Assembly (NCBI GenBank): GCA_019359675.1
Contig: JAHHGX010000065.1
Location: 62,001 to 126,000 of the forward strand
From: Calothrix sp. FI2-JRJ7
GTDB lineage: Bacteria > Cyanobacteriota > Cyanobacteriia > Cyanobacteriales > Nostocaceae
Direction of reading: 5' to 3'
Length of the DNA: 64,000 nt
The notes below the pieces were generated by a model. It saw only the letters and a list, made by a program, of their open reading frames with translations. It ran no database searches and had not been told where the DNA came from. Shown in pieces: positions 37,380 through 47,399 of the stretch. Made by a program: the position numbers and the translations under genes. Numbering within the stretch: the stretch's first letter is position 1; every line of letters starts with the position of its first letter.

Positions 37380-39461
37380 GTGGCACGTACTATCCCGCTA
37401 GAAAAGGTACGCAATATAGGGATTGCGGCGCATATAGACGCGGGCAAAACAACAACAACAGAGAGAATATTATTTTACTCTGGGATTATTCATAAAATTG
37501 GTGAGGTTCACGAAGGTACTGCTGTCACCGACTGGATGGAACAGGAACGGGAACGCGGTATTACGATTACAGCCGCAGCAATTAGTACAAGTTGGAAAGA
37601 TCATCAAATTAATATTATTGACACTCCGGGTCACGTAGACTTTACTATTGAAGTTGAACGTTCGATGCGGGTACTTGATGGTGTAATTACGGTTTTGTGT
37701 TCAGTTGGTGGTGTTCAACCACAAACGGAAACCGTATGGCGCCAAGCTGACCGCTACAAAGTACCTCGGATTGTATTTATCAATAAAATGGATCGCACAG
37801 GCGCCAACTTTTATCGTGTTTACGAGCAAGTGCGCGACCGTTTACGTGCGAATGCTATTCCCATTCAGTTACCAATAGGAGCTGAAAGCGAATTTTTGGG
37901 CATAGTCGATTTAATCAAAATGCGTGCTTATATCTATACCAACGATAAAGGTACTGATATTCAAGAACAAGATATTCCCGCAGATATGCAGGAATTAGCT
38001 GAGTCATATCGAACAAAATTGATTGAAGCAGTTTCTGAGACCAGCGACGAATTAATGGCGAAGTACTTCGATGGTGAAGAACTAACCGAAAAGGAAATTA
38101 CTACAGCTTTGCGAAAAGGCACTGTGGCTGGTACGATAATACCGATGTTATGTGGTTCTGCCTTCAAAAACAAAGGTGTACAGTTACTGCTCGATGCAGT
38201 TGTAGATTATTTGCCATCACCTCCAGAAGTTCCAGCTATTCAAGGAACACTGCCATCAGGTGAAGCCGTCGAACGTCACGCCGATGACAACGAGCCGTTG
38301 TCTGCTCTTGCGTTTAAAATTATGGCTGACCCATACGGGCGCCTAACCTTTGTACGTGTTTATTCAGGAATCTTGAAAAAAGGTAGTTATGTATTAAATG
38401 CTACTAAAAACAAGAAAGAAAGAATATCGCGATTAGTTATATTAAAAGCAGACGAACGGCAAGATGTAGACGAATTGCGGGCGGGCGATTTAGGAGCAGC
38501 TTTAGGATTAAAAGATACATTAACTGGCGATACAATAACGGATGAGAATTCACCAGTAATATTAGAATCTTTATATATTCCAGAGCCTGTCATCTCGGTT
38601 GCGGTAGAACCCAAGACCAAGAACGATATGGATAAGCTATCAAAAGCTTTGCAGTCGCTATCAGAAGAAGACCCAACTTTTAGGGTTAGTGTTGACCAAG
38701 AAACCAACCAAACCGTGATTGCTGGGATGGGTGAATTACACCTAGAAATTCTGGTTGACCGGATGCTACGCGAATTTAAAGTGGAAGCAAACGTCGGGGC
38801 GCCGCAAGTAGCTTATCGCGAAACAATTCGTAAGCCTGTTAATAGAGTCGAAGGAAAATTTATTCGTCAGAGCGGTGGTAAAGGTCAGTACGGTCACGTA
38901 GTTATTAACCTTGAACCAGGTGAGCCTGGAAGTGGATTTGAATTTGTCTCTAAAATAGTCGGTGGTACTGTACCGAAAGAGTACATAGGCCCTGCTGAAG
39001 CTGGAATGAAGGAAAGTACTGAGTCTGGTATATTAGCTGGCTACCCGCTAATTGATGTTAAAGCAACATTGATTGATGGGTCGTACCATGATGTAGACTC
39101 TTCAGAAATGGCTTTCAAAATCGCCGGAAGTATGGCGATGAAGGAAGCTGTAATGAAAGCTTCGCCTGTACTGTTAGAACCGCTGATGAAAGTTGAAGTC
39201 GAAGTTCCCGAAAACTTCCTTGGTGATGTAATGGGAGACCTTAACTCTCGTCGTGGGCAAATCGAAGGTATGGGGTCAGAAGCTGGTCTTGCGAAAGTAA
39301 CTGCTAAGGTTCCCTTGGCAGAAATGTTTGGCTATGCTACTGACATTCGCTCGAAGACCCAAGGACGTGGTATCTTCTCGATGGAATTTAGCCATTACGA
39401 AGAAGTGCCTCGCAACGTTGCTGAGGCAATTATCGCAAAAGCAAAGGGAACGCATAACTAG
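37380..39461 (+). CDS. fusA: translation elongation factor G
   Basis: 693 residues with a GTG start behind a perfect AGGAGG with five-base spacing. GTPase motifs: G1 [14 protein letters not shown]2 [10 protein letters not shown]3 DTPGHVDFT and G4 NKMDRTGA. Domains II to V are complete, including the AYRETIRK and [19 protein letters not shown] signatures. EF-G moves mRNA and tRNAs after peptide transfer and helps recycle ribosomes. Confidence 0.98.
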   Translation: MARTIPLEKVRNIGIAAHIDAGKTTTTERILFYSGIIHKIGEVHEGTAVTDWMEQERERGITITAAAISTSWKDHQINIIDTPGHVDFTIEVERSMRVLDGVITVLCSVGGVQPQTETVWRQADRYKVPRIVFINKMDRTGANFYRVYEQVRDRLRANAIPIQLPIGAESEFLGIVDLIKMRAYIYTNDKGTDIQEQDIPADMQELAESYRTKLIEAVSETSDELMAKYFDGEELTEKEITTALRKGTVAGTIIPMLCGSAFKNKGVQLLLDAVVDYLPSPPEVPAIQGTLPSGEAVERHADDNEPLSALAFKIMADPYGRLTFVRVYSGILKKGSYVLNATKNKKERISRLVILKADERQDVDELRAGDLGAALGLKDTLTGDTITDENSPVILESLYIPEPVISVAVEPKTKNDMDKLSKALQSLSEEDPTFRVSVDQETNQTVIAGMGELHLEILVDRMLREFKVEANVGAPQVAYRETIRKPVNRVEGKFIRQSGGKGQYGHVVINLEPGEPGSGFEFVSKIVGGTVPKEYIGPAEAGMKESTESGILAGYPLIDVKATLIDGSYHDVDSSEMAFKIAGSMAMKEAVMKASPVLLEPLMKVEVEVPENFLGDVMGDLNSRRGQIEGMGSEAGLAKVTAKVPLAEMFGYATDIRSKTQGRGIFSMEFSHYEEVPRNVAEAIIAKAKGTHN

Positions 39462-39479
39462 AAAAGGAAACGAGTATTC

Positions 39480-40709
39480 ATGGCACGCGCAAAGTTTGAA
39501 CGGAATAAACCACACGTCAATATCGGTACCATTGGTCACGTTGACCACGGTAAAACCACATTAACAGCAGCTATTACCATGACCCTTGCGGCTTCTGGTA
39601 ATGCCGTAGCTAAAGCATACGACCAAATCGATGCTGCTCCTGAAGAAAGAGCGCGTGGTATTACAATTAACACCGCTCACGTAGAATATGAAACCGCACA
39701 ACGTCACTACGCTCACGTGGACTGTCCAGGTCACGCTGACTATGTCAAAAACATGATTACTGGTGCTGCTCAAATGGATGGCGCCATTTTAGTAGTATCA
39801 GCAGCAGACGGTCCAATGCCCCAAACTCGCGAACATATTTTGTTAGCGAAGCAGGTGGGTGTACCAAGCTTGGTTGTCTTCATGAACAAAGAAGACATGG
39901 TAGACGACGAAGAACTACTTGAACTCGTAGAATTAGAAGTTCGCGAACTTCTTTCTAGCTACGACTTCCCAGGTGATGACATTCCCATCGTCAAGGGTTC
40001 CGGTCTACAAGCACTTGAAAAAATGACCTCGGCGCCAAAAACACAGCGTGGAGAAGACAAGTGGGTAGATAAAATCTACGAACTTATGGATGCTGTAGAT
40101 TCCTACATTCCAACTCCCGAACGTGATATTGACAAGCCTTTCTTGATGGCGGTAGAAGACGTATTTTCAATCTCAGGTCGTGGTACAGTAGCTACCGGAC
40201 GTATTGAGCGTGGAAAAGTAAAAGTAGGCGACAACGTAGAGTTAGTAGGTATTAAAAATACTCGCGCCACCACAGTAACCGGTATCGAGATGTTCAAGAA
40301 GAGTCTCGAAGAAGGTATGGCTGGAGACAACGCAGGTCTACTGCTACGTGGTTTAAAGAAAGAAGATATTGAGCGCGGAATGGTATTGGCAAAGCCCGGT
40401 TCCATTACACCTCATACTGACTTTGAAGGTGAAGTTTACGTATTAACCGAAAAAGAAGGCGGTCGTAAAACACCTTTCTTCGCAGGATATCGTCCTCAGT
40501 TCTATGTACGTACAACTGACGTTACAGGCACCATCGAAGCATTTACCTCAGATGACGGTAGTGCAGCAGAAATGGTAATGCCTGGAGACCGTATCAAAAT
40601 GACAGTGAAGCTAATCAGCCCAATCGCAATTGAGCAAGGAATGCGCTTCGCAATTCGTGAAGGTGGTCGTACCATCGGTGCAGGTGTTGTTTCCAAAATT
40701 GTTAAATAA
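39480..40709 (+). CDS. tuf: translation elongation factor Tu
   Basis: 409 residues, 18 bases behind fusA and so probably co-transcribed. It has [36 protein letters not shown] and NKEDM (the cyanobacterial variant of NKCDM), and the C-terminal [16 protein letters not shown]. It delivers aminoacyl-tRNA to the ribosome. A terminator hairpin follows. Confidence 0.98.
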   Translation: MARAKFERNKPHVNIGTIGHVDHGKTTLTAAITMTLAASGNAVAKAYDQIDAAPEERARGITINTAHVEYETAQRHYAHVDCPGHADYVKNMITGAAQMDGAILVVSAADGPMPQTREHILLAKQVGVPSLVVFMNKEDMVDDEELLELVELEVRELLSSYDFPGDDIPIVKGSGLQALEKMTSAPKTQRGEDKWVDKIYELMDAVDSYIPTPERDIDKPFLMAVEDVFSISGRGTVATGRIERGKVKVGDNVELVGIKNTRATTVTGIEMFKKSLEEGMAGDNAGLLLRGLKKEDIERGMVLAKPGSITPHTDFEGEVYVLTEKEGGRKTPFFAGYRPQFYVRTTDVTGTIEAFTSDDGSAAEMVMPGDRIKMTVKLISPIAIEQGMRFAIREGGRTIGAGVVSKIVK

Positions 40710-40734
40710 TACCTTGCGCTTTTAATTAAAAACC

Positions 40735-40769
40735 GAGCGGAGATGATATAATACGTCTCTGCTCTTTTT
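40735..40769 (+). terminator. terminator hairpin after tuf
   Basis: GAGCGGAGATG and CGTCTCTGCTC form an 11-bp stem (two G-U wobbles) with an AT-rich loop, followed by TTTTTA. It separates fusA-tuf from rpsJ. Confidence 0.8.
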
Positions 40770-40791
40770 ATGCCCACAAAAGTACAAAAGT

Positions 40792-40848
40792 AAGGGCGGG
40801 TTTACTAATATCCTAAATCGTAAATTTGATATTTCTAAACCCGCCCTT
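40792..40848. repeat. AAGGGCGGGTTTA inverted repeat
   Basis: AAGGGCGGGTTTA (40792-40804) and TAAACCCGCCCTT (40836-40848) are perfect 13-base complements. A relative with the same GGGCGGGTT arms and partly shared interior (CTAAATC) lies at 53158-53211. It sits in the 169-base spacer between tuf and rpsJ. Confidence 0.8.
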
Positions 40849-40878
40849 GCGAAATAAACCGAACCAGGAAAACCGAAA

Positions 40879-41196
40879 ATGGCAACGCTACAACAGCAAA
40901 AAATCAGAATTCGCTTGCAAGCTTTTGACCGCCGCTTACTTGATACCTCTTGCGAGAAGATAGTAGACACCGCAAACCGCACTAACGCTACAGCAATTGG
41001 CCCAATTCCTCTGCCAACCAAACGTAAAATTTACTGTGTATTGCGCTCACCTCACGTTGACAAAGACTCTCGTGAACACTTTGAAACCCGGACGCATCGC
41101 CGAATTATCGATATTTATCAACCTTCGTCCAAAACAATCGACGCGCTGATGAAGTTAGACTTGCCATCCGGTGTTGATATTGAAGTTAAATTGTAA
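40879..41196 (+). CDS. rpsJ: 30S ribosomal protein S10
   Basis: 105 residues: [20 protein letters not shown] at the start, [35 protein letters not shown] in the middle (the NusE loop region) and a [20 protein letters not shown] end. It is part of the small ribosomal subunit and, as NusE, of the antitermination complex. In cyanobacteria it follows tuf rather than heading the S10 operon, as here. Confidence 0.98.
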   Translation: MATLQQQKIRIRLQAFDRRLLDTSCEKIVDTANRTNATAIGPIPLPTKRKIYCVLRSPHVDKDSREHFETRTHRRIIDIYQPSSKTIDALMKLDLPSGVDIEVKL

Positions 41197-41229
41197 TATC
41201 TAAGCATAAACTTTGTGTAATTGTTTACT

Positions 41230-41261
41230 AGCCCTTGAGGAATATTTCTCAGGGGCTTTTT
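41230..41261 (+). terminator. terminator hairpin after rpsJ
   Basis: AGCCCTTGAG and CTCAGGGGCT form a 10-bp stem (one G-U), followed directly by a T tract (TTTTT). It lies 34 bases downstream of the rpsJ stop. Confidence 0.85.
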
Positions 41262-41353
41262 ACTTGCCGCAAAACAAGGTGATAATATTTAAGAAAGAAT
41301 ACGGGAATTAGAAAGTTTTAACAGTTAAAGAGTAAATTTATACCAAAAAAACA

Positions 41354-42004
41354 ATGTCATCTTCATCTAAAATTGCGGTTCGTGAACTGCCTTTGTTCCC
41401 GTTACCAGAAGTAGTCTTGTTCCCCACCAGACCCCTACCACTACACATTTTCGAGTATCGCTACCGAATCATGATGAACACGATTTTGGAAGGCGACCGT
41501 CGGTTTGGCGTACTGATGGTAGACCCAAATCAAGGCAAAATTGCCAATGTTGGCTGTTGTGCGGAAATAATTCACTATCAGCGTTTGCCTGATGACCGAA
41601 TGAAAATGGTAACTTTAGGACAGCAACGCTTCCGAGTTCTTGAATATGTTCGCGAAAAACCTTATCGAGTTGGTTTGGTCGAATGGGTTCAAGACGAGGC
41701 GCCTTCCAAAGATTTGCAGCCAATCGCCACAGATGTCGAACATCTTTTACGCGATGTCGTTCGTTTATCTGCTAAATTAACCGACCAAAACATTGAACTT
41801 CCCGAAGATTTGCCCGACTTACCTGTCGAGTTATCCTACTGGGTAGCGCACAATCTCCACGGGGTTCCACACGAGCAGCAGTCACTTCTAGAAATGCTAG
41901 ATACAGCCGCACGTTTAGAACGCGAAGCTGAAATTTTGACGACAACTAGAAATCATCTAGCTGCCCGTACTGTTCTCAAAGACACATTCAACCAAAAGCT
42001 GTAA
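41354..42004 (+). CDS. Lon protease N-terminal (substrate-binding) domain protein
   Basis: 216 residues beginning with the signature ELPLFPLPEVVLFPTRPLPL and HIFEYRYRIMM of the Lon substrate-binding domain (PUA-like fold), then DRRFGVLMVD, and ending with a helical part (EILTTTRNHLAARTVL). It has neither the AAA nor protease domain. Stand-alone members are common in cyanobacteria and plastids; the role is unknown. Confidence 0.88.
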   Translation: MSSSSKIAVRELPLFPLPEVVLFPTRPLPLHIFEYRYRIMMNTILEGDRRFGVLMVDPNQGKIANVGCCAEIIHYQRLPDDRMKMVTLGQQRFRVLEYVREKPYRVGLVEWVQDEAPSKDLQPIATDVEHLLRDVVRLSAKLTDQNIELPEDLPDLPVELSYWVAHNLHGVPHEQQSLLEMLDTAARLEREAEILTTTRNHLAARTVLKDTFNQKL

Positions 42005-42025
42005 TTATAATTGGCAATTGGCTTG

Positions 42026-42928
42026 CTACATCTCCCTAGTAGACAAAACATTATAACTGCCAAAAATCTTTAGAACTTCGGTATAAGTTGATAGTTCTTT
42101 AAGTGCAGCGGCTAATCGCTCATCTTGAATGTCAGCTTCCAAGTCAATAAAGAATAGATATTCGCCTAATGAGCGCTTGGTAGGACGTGACTCAACACGA
42201 CTCAAGTTTATATTTAGTTGAGCAAATATTTGTAGAGCTTTAACCAACGCTCCAGGTATATTTGCTCTTAAGCTAAACGCCAAAGATGTATGTCGCTTAT
42301 TCGTAATAAGTTTTAAATCTTGATTCAAATCTTGATTCAAATCTTGACTGAAGTTTTGAGTACTACCAAGACTTACAACCCAAAAGCGAGTGCAGTTATC
42401 AGGGTGGTCATTTATACCAGCAGCTAGTATTGGTAGATTATATAACTGCGCCGCACGCTGTGAAGAAATTGTTGCGGCGCCTTCTTCAGTTTCGAGTTTT
42501 TCTAATGTTTCGGTAGTTGAATTAGTAGCAATTAACTGTACATCAGGAAGAAAACGTTCTAACCATGCTTGGCATTGTGCTAAAGCTTGTGGGTGCGAAT
42601 AGACAGTTTTTATACTGTCCAAACTCGAAGCACAAGATATTAGTACATGAACAATCGGCATAACCAAAGCTAACTGGATGTGTAAGCTATCAAGTTGCCA
42701 CATCGCATCCATTGTCATTGTGACGCTGCCTTCAATCGAATTTTCCGCAGGTACAACAGCTAACATCGCACTTTCTTGAGCAACGGCTTTTAAAGATTGT
42801 GCGATGCTAGGATGAGGAAATAAAACTGCTTGTTGTGATTGTGCTTTAGCTAGCCAATTCACATAAAAAAGCGCAGCTTGTTCACTATAGTTTCCTGAAG
42901 GTCCTAAATGCGCTATCGATAAATTCAT
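42026..42928 (-). CDS. pheA: prephenate dehydratase
   Basis: 300 residues: dehydratase domain (about 1-190; LGPSGNYSEQAA, ENSIEGSVTMTMD, ATNSTTETLEK and NHPDNCTRFWV-like DHPDNCTRFWVVS) and a C-terminal ACT domain (about 210-290; FSLRANIPGALVKALQIFA and the phenylalanine-binding ESRPTKRSLGEYLF). It converts prephenate to phenylpyruvate and is feedback-inhibited through the ACT domain. The linker has three in-frame QDLN-type repeats from a 12-base tandem unit (about 42315-42350), an unusual local expansion. Confidence 0.95.
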   Translation of the reverse strand: MNLSIAHLGPSGNYSEQAALFYVNWLAKAQSQQAVLFPHPSIAQSLKAVAQESAMLAVVPAENSIEGSVTMTMDAMWQLDSLHIQLALVMPIVHVLISCASSLDSIKTVYSHPQALAQCQAWLERFLPDVQLIATNSTTETLEKLETEEGAATISSQRAAQLYNLPILAAGINDHPDNCTRFWVVSLGSTQNFSQDLNQDLNQDLKLITNKRHTSLAFSLRANIPGALVKALQIFAQLNINLSRVESRPTKRSLGEYLFFIDLEADIQDERLAAALKELSTYTEVLKIFGSYNVLSTREM

Positions 42929-42979
42929 ATTAACTACCTATACTGCAAACTTAATGGTGATAAACTACAATATGCTTTA

Positions 42980-43053
42980 GGAAACCGGGTTTCTATGCAA
43001 ACTCTTGTTATTATTACAATTTATAAATTTAGAAACCCGGTTTCTGGGTTTCT
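42980..43053. repeat. GAAACCGGGTTTCT palindrome pair
   Basis: GGAAACCGGGTTTCT (42980-42994) and AGAAACCCGGTTTCT (43031-43045) are inverted copies, followed by GGGTTTCT. They lie between the divergent pheA and DUF1997 genes. Same family as 21085-21151. Confidence 0.8.
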
Positions 43054-43184
43054 AAATTTATATACCTCGAAGTCGATGAATATTCAAGCAAATTGTTTTT
43101 TAATGTAAAGAATATTTGTGTTTGCACAGGCGCCAAATTATCTCAGTAAAAAATATTATTATCAAAGAAGGTATAAAAAAGCTC

Positions 43185-43766
43185 ATGGCTACTAAGTTTA
43201 CTGCCTCTCAATCAGTTGAAATTGCTGTTCCAGAGCAGCCGGTACCCATTCAACATTACCTACGTCAACCTCGACGCTTAGTTAATGCCTTGGTAGACCC
43301 TACCCGCATTCAACAAATTTCAGAAGAAGTATTTCGTTTAAGAATGCGTCCTTTAACTTTTATGTCACTTAGTGTTCAACCTACCGTAGACATGAGAGTG
43401 TGGGCTGAATCAAATGGTACTATTAGGGTTCAATCTGTCGCTTGTGAAATTCTTGGTTTTGAGTATATTAACCAACGTTTTGCACTCTCATTGCAAGGAT
43501 TTTTGGCGCCAGAACAAGTTAAATATTGCACTCGACTGATAGGACGAGCAGATTTGCAGGTAGAAGTAGACTTTCCACCCCCATTTTGCTTTACTCCTAA
43601 ACCTATTTTAGAGACAACTGGTAATAGTTTATTAAAAAGCGTGTTACTAACTGTTAAACAAAGATTGTTACATCAGCTACTTGCTGATTACTCTAATTGG
43701 GTAAAATTACCAGAACAGAACCTATTAATTCTACCTAATGAATTACCGATATTAAATATCGAATAA
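43185..43766 (+). CDS. DUF1997 family protein
   Basis: From ATG 43185 (MATKFTASQSVEIAVPEQPV) 193 residues. I prefer this to the upstream ATG 43116, whose first 23 residues would lie in the repeat-rich spacer. The body (VDPTRIQQISEEVFRLRMRPL, then VQPTVDMRVWAES and FALSLQGFLAPEQ) fits DUF1997, a family found in cyanobacteria and plants. The function is unknown. The end overlaps the rnhB stop by 15 bases, convergently. Confidence 0.83.
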   Translation: MATKFTASQSVEIAVPEQPVPIQHYLRQPRRLVNALVDPTRIQQISEEVFRLRMRPLTFMSLSVQPTVDMRVWAESNGTIRVQSVACEILGFEYINQRFALSLQGFLAPEQVKYCTRLIGRADLQVEVDFPPPFCFTPKPILETTGNSLLKSVLLTVKQRLLHQLLADYSNWVKLPEQNLLILPNELPILNIE

Positions 43767-44417
43767 TTGTAATTGCAATTGGCAAGGTGAGAAAGATTTG
43801 CGATGCAAACGCGAGGCGCCATATTCTTGTAACGCAAGTAAATGGCGCCGACTACCATAACCTTTATTATGTATTAAATCATACATTGGGTATTTAGTAG
43901 CGAGTCGCAGTATTAAATCATCGCGCCATACTTTTGCAACGATGCTGGCAGCAGCAATAGCGATAGATGTAGAATCACCTTTAATAATAGTTTGTTGTGG
44001 CATAGGTAAACCGAGTACCATCTGATTACCATCAATCAAACACATATCAGGCTGCACTGAAAGTTTGAGTACAGCCCGCTTCATCGCAAGTAAAGATGCC
44101 TGTAATATATTTAATTGGTCAATTTCAGCAGTTGTTGCATAACCAATTTTCCAATCGGTACAAACAAGACAAATTTGCTGTGCTAGTAGTTTTCTTTTAC
44201 TAAGCGACAATTTTTTACTGTCATTGATTTGATTCGTAACTAATTGTGGCAAAGCACTGTTTGGTAGTATAACTGCTGCTGCCACAACTGGCCCAAATAA
44301 GGCGCCTCGACCAACTTCATCAACACCTGCTCTTTGAATTTCGCTTTCAGGCATAGATAATTCTAGCCAGCGAGTACCATTAGGTGATGAATTTGTTGTG
44401 TCGAGTCGCGTTACCAT
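43752..44417 (-). CDS. rnhB: ribonuclease HII
   Basis: 221 residues. The catalytic carboxylates are visible in AGVDEVGRGALFGPVV (Asp and Glu), KRAVLKLSVQPDMCLIDG (Asp) and the later LIHNKGYGSRRH. It removes RNA from RNA-DNA hybrids and single ribonucleotides from DNA. It follows rne on the same strand with 26 bases between and is probably co-transcribed with it, a conserved cyanobacterial order. Confidence 0.95.
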   Translation of the reverse strand: MVTRLDTTNSSPNGTRWLELSMPESEIQRAGVDEVGRGALFGPVVAAAVILPNSALPQLVTNQINDSKKLSLSKRKLLAQQICLVCTDWKIGYATTAEIDQLNILQASLLAMKRAVLKLSVQPDMCLIDGNQMVLGLPMPQQTIIKGDSTSIAIAAASIVAKVWRDDLILRLATKYPMYDLIHNKGYGSRRHLLALQEYGASRLHRKSFSPCQLQLQLFDI

Positions 44418-44443
44418 AGGTTTTTCGCAAAATTAACTATTCG

Positions 44444-46618
44444 CTAATAATCTGAGTCACTATCTGTTGCAGAAGAACGACGACGCCGACGTCGGGTAGT
44501 AATTTCGTTCGCTGCATCATCGTTATAACTAGGTTGAGCAGTTTGTACTGGTGGCGGTTGTACAGGTTGTACAGATGGTACAGATTGTACAGATTGTATT
44601 GGTGGCACTACTTTCCTTGGTATTGGAGCAGGTGTAGAAACTGGTTCAACTAGTGGTTCACCCCAAGGTTCTGGTGAGTTATCAATTGGTTGAATACGCT
44701 CAATGCGCTCAACACGCTCAACTCTGGGCCTAGGTAAAGGTGTTGTAGAAGTTGTTGGAGGCGCCTCAACTTCATAATTAGATGTTGAGGGTACTTGTCC
44801 AGGTAAGGTAACGTTGACAATTACCGATTTTTGATTTTTAACTTCGCGGTTGAGACGTATTAATGGTGAAACTCCCATCAACGCATAAACATCCTGCTCA
44901 TCAGGACTCATTTCGACCGAGACAATTTCTGGCGGTTCGACTACTGGCTTAATCGGGTCAAGCTTTGATATCTTACGCTCACCTCGCTCTGCCCAATGCG
45001 GTTTTGAACTCATTTGTGATGGAAGTCCAGGATTATTGTCCATTTCTCCATCTGTTTCGATGTCCATGTCTGAGTCAGGTGTATATGACACGGGACTAGT
45101 TGGCATACGCGGTTCCGAAGTACCATTTGCTCCTGGCACACCAATTCGCTGACGGCGCCTAACACGACGATTTTTATCGCCAATTTCGTGATAGCTAGGA
45201 TGATTTAAACCTACAGAACCATATTCTGATTCTTGCTCCAATGATGATTCAGAAAATCCTTCATAGCTGTCTCTGGGTTCAGCGACTCTTGCCGCTGGCA
45301 TTCGTGTTTCTCGAATTGGTGTTGATGCCACAAAACGGTCGGGTACTTCCGTTGGTGCAGGTGGTGCTATGCGTGGTTCGCTGTCTCCTGGTAACTGCAC
45401 AATATGCCCTAAACCGCCACAAGTAGGACAAGTATGTCCAAATAGTTCGTATACGTTTTGACCCTGACGTTTACGTGTTAGTTCAACTAAGCCTAACTCG
45501 GTTAATTGAGCGATTTGCGGGCGCGCTTTATCAGCTTTTAGTGCTTTATTAAAGTGTTCAAGAACTTGAAGCTGGTCACGTCGTGATTCCATATCGATGA
45601 AATCCACTACAATTACACCAGCAATATTACGTAAGCGTAATTGACGAGCAATTTCGGTTGCAGCTTCGCAATTCGTCCATAGTACGGTTTCGCGAGCAGT
45701 CGCCGAGCGTGTGAACGAGCCAGAGTTTACGTCTATAACTGTTAATGCTTCGGTTGGCTCAATAATTACATAACCACCCGAAGGTAAATCAACTCTTGGT
45801 CGAAGAGCTTCTTTAATCGCCGCATTAACACGGAAGTATTCTAAAATGGCGGTTCGGTCGCGGTGGTGGTCAATTAATAAACCTTGAGGAGTTTGACCTC
45901 CACTCCAGTTTTGTAAATATTGCTTAACTCGTTTTAATCCGGTACTCGAATCAACGACAATACGGTTAACATCGGCGCCGTACATATCGCGAAGCACACG
46001 TTGAATGAAGTCATCATCGCGATTAAGCAAAGCAGGAGCGCGTGTTGATTGTGCTTCAAGTTGAATAGCTTCCCACTGTTTTTGTAGTGCTTCTAAATCT
46101 TCGATTATTGCTTCTTCTGGTTTGCCTTCAGCTTCGGTACGAACTAACAAACCCATTCCCGCAGGTTTGATTAAAATCGCTAGTGCCCGCAAGCGGTTAC
46201 GCTCGTTTTCGTTACGGATACGACGCGATAAATTTACGCCTCTACCATAAGGCATCAATACTACATAACGACCAGGAAGTGTAATATTTCCTGTTAAACG
46301 TGGTCCTTTGGTGCCTGTAGGTTCTTTCATGACCTGCACCAAGACTTTCTGCTGTGGCGTCAACAACTCGGTAATTGCTGATGCTGCACGCTTTAATCGT
46401 AACGGCCCCAAGTCTGTGACGTGAATAAATCCATTTCGTTCGGGGTCACCAATATTGACGAAAGCTGCGTCAATACCAGGTAATACATTTTCTACAACAC
46501 CTAAGTAAATATCACCAATTTGGTGATGTCCTGTAGCAACAACAAGCTCTTGTATCTGGTCTTCAGAAAAGACAGCAGCTATTTGATGCTGCTCGGCTAT
46601 AATAATTTGTTTTGGCAT
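44444..46618 (-). CDS. rne: ribonuclease E/G family endoribonuclease
   Basis: 724 residues. S1 domain at about 35-120 (GDIYLGVVENVLPGIDAAFVN-type), RNase E core with IDVNSGSFT and VVDFIDMESRRDQL, and the zinc-link CPTCGG at about residue 405. The C-terminal 300 residues are disordered and end with RRRRRRSSA followed by an acidic tail. In Anabaena this arginine-rich nonapeptide recruits polynucleotide phosphorylase, so a cyanobacterial degradosome can be expected. A long AU-rich leader precedes it. Confidence 0.96.
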   Translation of the reverse strand: MPKQIIIAEQHQIAAVFSEDQIQELVVATGHHQIGDIYLGVVENVLPGIDAAFVNIGDPERNGFIHVTDLGPLRLKRAASAITELLTPQQKVLVQVMKEPTGTKGPRLTGNITLPGRYVVLMPYGRGVNLSRRIRNENERNRLRALAILIKPAGMGLLVRTEAEGKPEEAIIEDLEALQKQWEAIQLEAQSTRAPALLNRDDDFIQRVLRDMYGADVNRIVVDSSTGLKRVKQYLQNWSGGQTPQGLLIDHHRDRTAILEYFRVNAAIKEALRPRVDLPSGGYVIIEPTEALTVIDVNSGSFTRSATARETVLWTNCEAATEIARQLRLRNIAGVIVVDFIDMESRRDQLQVLEHFNKALKADKARPQIAQLTELGLVELTRKRQGQNVYELFGHTCPTCGGLGHIVQLPGDSEPRIAPPAPTEVPDRFVASTPIRETRMPAARVAEPRDSYEGFSESSLEQESEYGSVGLNHPSYHEIGDKNRRVRRRQRIGVPGANGTSEPRMPTSPVSYTPDSDMDIETDGEMDNNPGLPSQMSSKPHWAERGERKISKLDPIKPVVEPPEIVSVEMSPDEQDVYALMGVSPLIRLNREVKNQKSVIVNVTLPGQVPSTSNYEVEAPPTTSTTPLPRPRVERVERIERIQPIDNSPEPWGEPLVEPVSTPAPIPRKVVPPIQSVQSVPSVQPVQPPPVQTAQPSYNDDAANEITTRRRRRRSSATDSDSDY

Positions 46619-47399
46619 TCAATTTCCTCAAAAAAACCGCAGCACAAATTCTGGAGGTCAATCAGCCGATAACTTCAACGAACACGGTCTGAACTACTTG
46701 TAATTTATACTGCTTTATTCAAGCTCGTATCGCTATACATTAAAGGAATTATCGGAATGACGAACTCCACACTCCTCGTTCATTATGAGGTCACTTTCAT
46801 CGTAAGCAAGAGTAGGAGTATCGCCCTTATATTAAGAATAAACGTTCCAGAACGGCTGACATAAATTAAGCAATAAAAATCATTCGTCCTTGGTCAATTT
46901 TGATACAATGCTTCATCTGCATGATTACATTCTAAAAGTTCTGCTCGATACAGTCGTGCGAAAAGCAAAAATCTTTGAGCCGAAAGCTAAACTAAAAAGC
47001 AACTTAATAGTTATGTTGCCCAATTTACAAAACTCGTTACAAAATGTAATAGAGTCTGCACTTCGAGAACGTAAAGTGTCGAAGTAACCGTTCGGAGGGG
47101 GCCTGCGCTTACGACTGCATTAAAAAACATAGCTAGAGATTTCTGACGGAGCCTACAATTAGCAAAACTGATTCGCGCTTATACTCGCGGTAGCAAGAGT
47201 GTTTTTGCTCTTTACACAACTTTGTCTGGGAAAAAATGCGCGCGATAGACACTCCAAGTTCATATAAGGCAAGCTGCCCTGATATCAGGGTAACGAATCA
47301 GCAGTTCTCACATGCAGCGCCAGAAAATTCCTCTTCATATCATTCTAACGCAACCTTGTCAAAAATCAATTCTTTCAAATTAATTTAGTAGTAGTACTA
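46619..47399. other. long leader of rne and downstream region
   Basis: No reliable gene; a 65-codon frame at 46890-47087 has no recognised family. The 300-450 bases next to the rne start are AT-rich, and in other cyanobacteria the rne mRNA has a long leader that its own product cuts for autoregulation, so this is probably the same. GGCAAGCTGCCCTGATATCAGGG and CTGATATCAG near 47270-47290 form short palindromes. I see no match to tmRNA, RNase P RNA or 6S RNA. Confidence 0.5.

Noticed and set aside
46890-47087. 65-codon frame in the rne leader
   Set aside because: It lies in an AT-rich leader with no family features and faces away from rne.
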